The notes below the pieces were generated by a model. That model had not been told where the DNA came from and did no database searches. It saw nothing but the letters and a program-made list of their open reading frames with translations. This document shows, one piece after another, positions 43,066-47,075 of a DNA stretch of 47,075 bases; the first letter of the stretch is position 1; every line of letters begins with the position of its first letter. The translations under genes were made by a program, and so were the position numbers. Location of the stretch: IMG/VR virus record IMGVR_UViG_3300028025_005268, positions 1 to 47,075 of that record; one strand, written 5' to 3'. Source of the stretch: a virus.

Positions 43066-45382
43066 ATTAACGTGGACGGACACTGCGGAAAATTTCACAC
43101 CTGAAAAAATCAGGAGAGTTAAAACGTATTTCCAAAACAAATACAACACTAACTCCGTACAAATTATCACAAAGACCACCACAAATGTTGAGAACACTCA
43201 ATTACAGTCTTTGGATGTGTCGGACAACATTCTTGATAATCAATACCAAAAGAACCTGATGAAAGATTTCATTAAGGAAAATTCTATTGGTGTTAAATGG
43301 GAATTAATCGATAGATTAGATAATAGAGTAAACGGTGAAATTGAAAAACAAAATGAAAACAAAGTACGATATAACAAATGGTTTATCAAAAAAGTCGAAT
43401 TTTCTAATTTTCTATCTTTCGGTGATAATAATGTTATTGACTTTACTAATTTGGATGGAATATCAGTTGTTGAGTCCACACCTAAAAACTTTGGTGGAAA
43501 ATCTACCTCAACGGTAGACCTTTTAATGTTCTTATTTTTCAATTCAACCACAAAGACTAAGACTAATGCTGAAATCTTTAACAGATTCACAGATAAAGAC
43601 GAGGTAAGTGTTACTGGTGAAATCACTATTGATGGTGGTGACTATGTTATTGAAAGAAAGACATTGAGAAAAAAATCAAAGTCGGGAGATTACACAGTTA
43701 CCAACAAGTTAGAGTTCTACAAACGTAAGGAAGATGGGACAATTGAAAACTTATCGGGTGAACAACGTAGAGAAACTGAAGATTTTATCGCCTCAGCTAT
43801 CGGTACCGAGGAAGATTTCTTATCGACCATCTTAACAACCGGTTATAACTTAGAAGAATTAATTGAATCTAAACCAACCGCTCGTGGACAAATTCTAACT
43901 AAATTTATGGGATTAGAAAGTCTCAAAGAGAAAGAAGAAGTTGCTAAAGGTATCTATAATGATTGGAGTAAGAAATTAATTTCAAACACTTATAATGTTA
44001 CTCAGTTAGAAATTGACAATGAGACATATAAAGAAAGTATTACTAATTCTGAAGAACAACTAATCGTTTTAGCTGATGAACTAGATGTACTTACTAAAAC
44101 ATTAAAGGGTTTAGAGGACAAAAAGGATGAGTTATTAAGTTCAAGAAATAATAATATCGATAGAGATTTAATAAACACCAATCCCGTACAACTTCAAAAC
44201 GATATTGAAGATTTAAAAAAGAAACAAAAATTAAGTCAAGCGGGTGTTGATAATACTATCGTAGTTGAGCCGACCAATTATTATTTAGAGGAAGAACATA
44301 ACTCGGTTAAAAATCAATTAAGTACATTATTAGTTGATGATAAAATTGATTTTGACGCAATTGGAAGAAATGAAAAACTAATCAAACAATTTGAGGAAGG
44401 TTCAATATGTCCAACATGTAATAGACCACTTGAAGACGTTGACCATACCGATGAGATTAATAAGATTAAAGAATTAATTGAGGAGTTAAAAGAGAAACGT
44501 AAAAATCGCGTAGATTTAATGGGTGAATTGAATACAAAGGATGGTCACTTTAAAACATTAAAAGCGGAGTTTGATTTATATGAAAGAAACAAATTAATCA
44601 AAGCTCGTTACGAATTAGAAGTTGAACAAAAACAAGTTGAAATCGATGGTAAACAACTAAAAATTGATAACTACGAAAATAACAAGAAAAAACTCGAGGA
44701 CAATCAAAAAATTGATGCCGAAGTGGTTGCCGTAAGAACTAAAATTGAAACGGCAAATGCGAATATTAGAATAAATGGTACTAATACGGAAAGACACAAT
44801 AATAACATTTCCAACATGAAAGAAAAAATCACCACCAATTTAGAATTAATTGGTAAGATTAAATCTGAGGAAGAGTTGATGGCGGTATTTAAAGTTTATT
44901 TAACTATCTACGGTAAGAATGGTATCGCTAAAATTATTATGAAAAATATGATTCCGTTGATTAACCAAGAACTGTATCACTTATTAACTGATAGTTGCCA
45001 TTTCATTTTAGAATTATCAATCAACGATAAGAATGAAGTTGAGTTCATTATGATTGATAGTGAAAGTCGTGTTGTAAAACCACTTAATGCCGGTTCAGGT
45101 TATGAAAGAACAATTTCGTCATTAGCACTTCGTAGTGTATTGACTAAAATCTCGTCACTACCAAAACCTAACATCGTTGTAATGGACGAAGTCTTTGGCA
45201 AAATTGCGGATGAAAACCTTGAAATGGTTGGTGAATTTTTTAAGAAGATTAAAAATTACTTTGAACATATTATCGTTATTTCTCATAATCCATTGATTCG
45301 TAACTGGTCAGATAATTTGATTATGATTAAGAAAGATGAGAACGTCTCGTCAATTGATTTTATCACAACAAAAATTTCGTAG
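43040..45382 (+). CDS. gp46-like Rad50/SbcC ATPase with N-terminal extension
   Basis: A 780-residue SMC-like ATPase that works with the gp47-like nuclease at DNA ends. The canonical domain starts at about residue 114 (WFIKKVEFSNFLSFGDNNVI), so a 110-residue extension precedes it. The Walker A region reads STPKNFGGKST (146-156), with Pro where the first Gly of GxxxxGKS/T is usual. A coiled coil spans about 320-620, with the zinc-hook C457-P-T-C460 at its turn (EEGSICPTCNRPL). The signature region is LNAGSGYERTISSLALR (about 684-700) and Walker B is VVMDEVFGKI with D716/E717. The start overlaps the previous gene by 26 bases; the next in-frame Met is residue 74. Confidence 0.92.
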   Translation: MNHNNPFIKLTWTDTAENFTPEKIRRVKTYFQNKYNTNSVQIITKTTTNVENTQLQSLDVSDNILDNQYQKNLMKDFIKENSIGVKWELIDRLDNRVNGEIEKQNENKVRYNKWFIKKVEFSNFLSFGDNNVIDFTNLDGISVVESTPKNFGGKSTSTVDLLMFLFFNSTTKTKTNAEIFNRFTDKDEVSVTGEITIDGGDYVIERKTLRKKSKSGDYTVTNKLEFYKRKEDGTIENLSGEQRRETEDFIASAIGTEEDFLSTILTTGYNLEELIESKPTARGQILTKFMGLESLKEKEEVAKGIYNDWSKKLISNTYNVTQLEIDNETYKESITNSEEQLIVLADELDVLTKTLKGLEDKKDELLSSRNNNIDRDLINTNPVQLQNDIEDLKKKQKLSQAGVDNTIVVEPTNYYLEEEHNSVKNQLSTLLVDDKIDFDAIGRNEKLIKQFEEGSICPTCNRPLEDVDHTDEINKIKELIEELKEKRKNRVDLMGELNTKDGHFKTLKAEFDLYERNKLIKARYELEVEQKQVEIDGKQLKIDNYENNKKKLEDNQKIDAEVVAVRTKIETANANIRINGTNTERHNNNISNMKEKITTNLELIGKIKSEEELMAVFKVYLTIYGKNGIAKIIMKNMIPLINQELYHLLTDSCHFILELSINDKNEVEFIMIDSESRVVKPLNAGSGYERTISSLALRSVLTKISSLPKPNIVVMDEVFGKIADENLEMVGEFFKKIKNYFEHIIVISHNPLIRNWSDNLIMIKKDENVSSIDFITTKIS

Positions 45383-45397
45383 TTTCGATTTTTTTAC

Positions 45398-45405
45398 TAT
45401 CTTTG
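45398..45405 (+). promoter_or_regulatory. -7-like TATCTTTG before the ClpP-like gene
   Basis: TATCTTTG matches TAnnTTTG exactly and lies 19 bases before ATG 45425. At the -33 position the sequence is TTTC followed by G, a partial match. It is a plausible separate promoter for the protease and downstream genes. Confidence 0.5.
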
Positions 45406-45424
45406 TTACCTAAATAATAAATAT

Positions 45425-46096
45425 ATGACACCGAAAGAATTAAATAGTTTTGGTCTATACGCTAAAGACCACGGAATCAATTCATTAGACCTACATAGGT
45501 TCAACACTAACATTGAAAGTAGTATGACCCCATATATTCTTGAAGAAAGAAGTATGAATGTTACCGTGATGGATGTGTTCTCACGTTTGATGATGGAACG
45601 TATTATTTGGGTGGCAGGACCGGTAGATGACCGTATGTCCACCGTAGTTCAAGCACAGTTGATGTTCTTGGATAGTCTCGATAACAATGACATCACAATG
45701 CATATTGACTCACCAGGAGGAAGTGTGAAGTCAGGATTATCAATGGTCGATGTGATGGATTATATCAAATCAGATATCCGTACTATTAATACAGGTATGG
45801 CGGCTTCAATGGGTTCAGTTCTATTAGGTGCCGGTACCAAAGGTAAAAGAGGTTCATTAAGATTCTCACGTACAATGTTACACCAATCATCAGGTGGTGC
45901 CGGTGGTAATATCCAAGATGCTCGTATCACATTTGCTGAATGGGAAAAAATCAACGATACATTATTTGAACTGTTAGGTGGATACTGCGGTAAAGATGCT
46001 GAAACTGTTAAAAACGACGCAAGTCGAGATTTATGGTTAGGGGCCGATGAAGCATTGGCATATGGTATTATCGATGAGATAGTTAAGAGAAAATAA
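45425..46096 (+). CDS. ClpP-like serine protease
   Basis: A 223-residue protease of the ClpP fold. The catalytic triad is complete: S128 in INTGMAASMGS, H153 in RTMLHQSSGG, and D202 in ASRDLWLGADEALAYG. The oxyanion-loop phrase IDSPGGSVKSG is at about 95-104. The length is close to bacterial ClpP (about 200), with a 40-residue N-terminal stretch that is longer than usual. No Clp ATPase is encoded in the window. Phage ClpP-like enzymes may serve as prohead proteases or work with host ATPases. Here no head genes are near, so a host-directed or regulatory role is also possible. Confidence 0.93.
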   Translation: MTPKELNSFGLYAKDHGINSLDLHRFNTNIESSMTPYILEERSMNVTVMDVFSRLMMERIIWVAGPVDDRMSTVVQAQLMFLDSLDNNDITMHIDSPGGSVKSGLSMVDVMDYIKSDIRTINTGMAASMGSVLLGAGTKGKRGSLRFSRTMLHQSSGGAGGNIQDARITFAEWEKINDTLFELLGGYCGKDAETVKNDASRDLWLGADEALAYGIIDEIVKRK

Positions 46097-46099
46097 GAT

Positions 46100-46119
46100 A
46101 AGGGGACAAAAGTCCCCTT
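46100..46119 (+). terminator. Hairpin after the ClpP-like gene, no T-tract
   Basis: AAGGGGAC and GTCCCCTT form a perfect 8-bp stem around an AAAA loop four bases after the clpP stop. CATCAT follows instead of a T-run, so it may be an attenuator or RNA-stabilising hairpin rather than a full terminator. Confidence 0.55.
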
Positions 46120-46144
46120 CATCATATTTATATATAAAATAGAT

Positions 46145-46804
46145 ATGATGAATATTTTAAAACTCGACATCAAAACAATAGTCCTAATTATATTAGCATG
46201 TATTGTTGCGTATTACTACTTTAAGGATAGTGGTGGTGATACACCCGGTGATATTGTAAGTGTTAACGGTAAAAAATATGAACTATTAAGCCATAAGGTA
46301 GATACGTTTATTGTGGACCATTATAAAACTAAGATAGTTAAGGGTGATGACATTTATCACGAAACTGTAGTTGAAAAAAATGTCGAGGTACCCGTACTAA
46401 CTAAAGTAGATACATTAACAATCCTTAGAGATTTTTATAAAAAAGTTATTTATAAAGATTCATTAAAATTAGATAACGATTTAGGAACAATTTCAATCAC
46501 CGATACAATTTATAAAAATAAGATATTGGGTAGAAAATGGAACGCATATCTTAAAGAGAGAACCGTTAAAGAAACTACAATCGTTAAAGAATTACCAAAG
46601 AATCAAGTATATTGGGGATTCAATGGAGGGTTTAATAAAGAAGATGTTGTTAGTAACGTATCTGCCGGTTTAATATTAAAAACAAAGAAAGATAAGTTAG
46701 TACAACTTAACTTAGGGGTAGCAAACAACACAACACCATCGGGTAACAAATTAACACCATATGTGGGTGTTGGTATGTATTGGAAAATTAGAATTAAAAA
46801 ATAG
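46145..46804 (+). CDS. Membrane-anchored protein with beta-rich C-terminus
   Basis: A 219-residue protein. Residues 9-28 (IKTIVLIILACIVAYYYF) are a membrane anchor. ILAC (16-19) could be a lipobox, but the residues after Cys are hydrophobic, so a simple transmembrane anchor is more likely. A Val/Lys/Thr-rich periplasmic-like stalk follows (about 40-150; DTFIVDHYKTKIVKGDDIYH, with VEVPVLTKVDTLT). The last 65 residues look like paired beta-strands with alternating hydrophobics (QVYWGFNGGF, VSAGLILK, LVQLNLGVANN) ending LTPYVGVGMYWKI, reminiscent of outer-membrane beta-hairpins. This layout would suit an envelope-spanning protein such as a spanin, but no lysis cassette is visible, so the function is open. 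Confidence 0.75.
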   Translation: MMNILKLDIKTIVLIILACIVAYYYFKDSGGDTPGDIVSVNGKKYELLSHKVDTFIVDHYKTKIVKGDDIYHETVVEKNVEVPVLTKVDTLTILRDFYKKVIYKDSLKLDNDLGTISITDTIYKNKILGRKWNAYLKERTVKETTIVKELPKNQVYWGFNGGFNKEDVVSNVSAGLILKTKKDKLVQLNLGVANNTTPSGNKLTPYVGVGMYWKIRIKK

Positions 46805-46810
46805 ATTAAC

Positions 46811-47075
46811 ATGAATACATATATTTTATTTATTTTCGGAATGTTTGAGGACCACGAAGATATTGAATATTTTTGTATGGACATCATCGGTGAAATGACA
46901 TGTGTGAGCTCAGTTAGATACGTAATAGAGAACTCACAAAACGTTATAGTAATATTTGATTCAGATAAAGATATGTCAGTAATATCAAAAGATATGTTTG
47001 ACACATTAAAGAATGATAATGTTAAATTCTATTTTATTTTTGAAAGAAACAATCTTATTAGTGCACACGTACCAC
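46811..47075 (+). CDS. Unknown gene cut by the right edge of the window
   Basis: An open frame starts at ATG 46811, six bases after the previous stop, and stays open for 88 codons to the last base. It begins MNTYILFIFGMFEDHEDIEY and continues with an alpha/beta pattern (YVIENSQNVIVIFDSDKDMS, then FYFIFERNN). The strand-helix alternation suggests a small cytoplasmic alpha/beta protein. No family is recognised, and the stop lies outside the window. Confidence 0.65.
   Translation, partial: MNTYILFIFGMFEDHEDIEYFCMDIIGEMTCVSSVRYVIENSQNVIVIFDSDKDMSVISKDMFDTLKNDNVKFYFIFERNNLISAHVP

Overview
The window is a contiguous piece of a large, AT-rich, T4-like (contractile-tailed) bacteriophage genome. All recognisable genes are on the + strand, packed tightly with 1-26 base overlaps or short A/T-rich gaps, and they use the standard bacterial code with TAA, TAG and TGA stops. 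The host is most likely a member of the Bacteroidota. The intergenic promoters fit the Bacteroidota pattern TTTG-N19-TAnnTTTG, start codons are preceded by A-rich sequence rather than a Shine-Dalgarno site, and the tail proteins carry domains resembling the SprB repeats of Bacteroidota surface adhesins. No tRNA, CRISPR array, integrase or transposase was seen, and no gap longer than about 150 bases lacks a gene.

Region 1 (about 1-8430) is a replication, recombination and nucleotide-supply operon: gp32-like single-strand binding protein, UvsX/RecA recombinase, RNase H/FEN-type 5' nuclease, a small unknown protein, gp41/DnaB-type helicase, and class Ia ribonucleotide reductase (NrdB, NrdA). It starts at a perfect Bacteroidota-type promoter whose -33 element lies inside the upstream terminator hairpin, and it ends at a strong TTCG-loop terminator.

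Region 2 (about 8457-38056) is a tail module. It opens with gp25 and gp6 baseplate-wedge homologues, followed by a 1311-residue structural protein and a series of very large tail or fibre proteins. Several of these are built like beads on a string: short cysteine-containing domains, Calx-beta-like domains and SprB-like domains joined by long Thr/Pro-rich stalks (TPTPTLTQTE-type repeats). Three proteins share a related N-terminal domain of about 80 residues followed by different bodies, and one fibre ends in an S74-type intramolecular chaperone domain. This looks like a modular host-adhesion apparatus.

Region 3 (about 38096-47075) returns to DNA metabolism: a RuvC-like resolvase, a probable small non-coding RNA with its own promoter and terminator, a DnaG-type primase, a PD-(D/E)XK nuclease, gp47 (Mre11/SbcD), a KEVPVEV-repeat protein, a small membrane protein, an unknown protein, gp46 (Rad50/SbcC) with an unusual N-terminal extension and altered Walker A, a ClpP-like serine protease, a membrane-anchored protein with a beta-rich C-terminus, and a gene cut by the right edge.

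The most interesting material is the modular Thr/Pro-stalk, Calx-beta and SprB-like adhesin set, the small RNA locus at 38748-38819, and two recurring promoter-like elements: a long shared early-type promoter at two loci and a 15-base AATATTTATAAAATA element abutting several tail-gene start codons.
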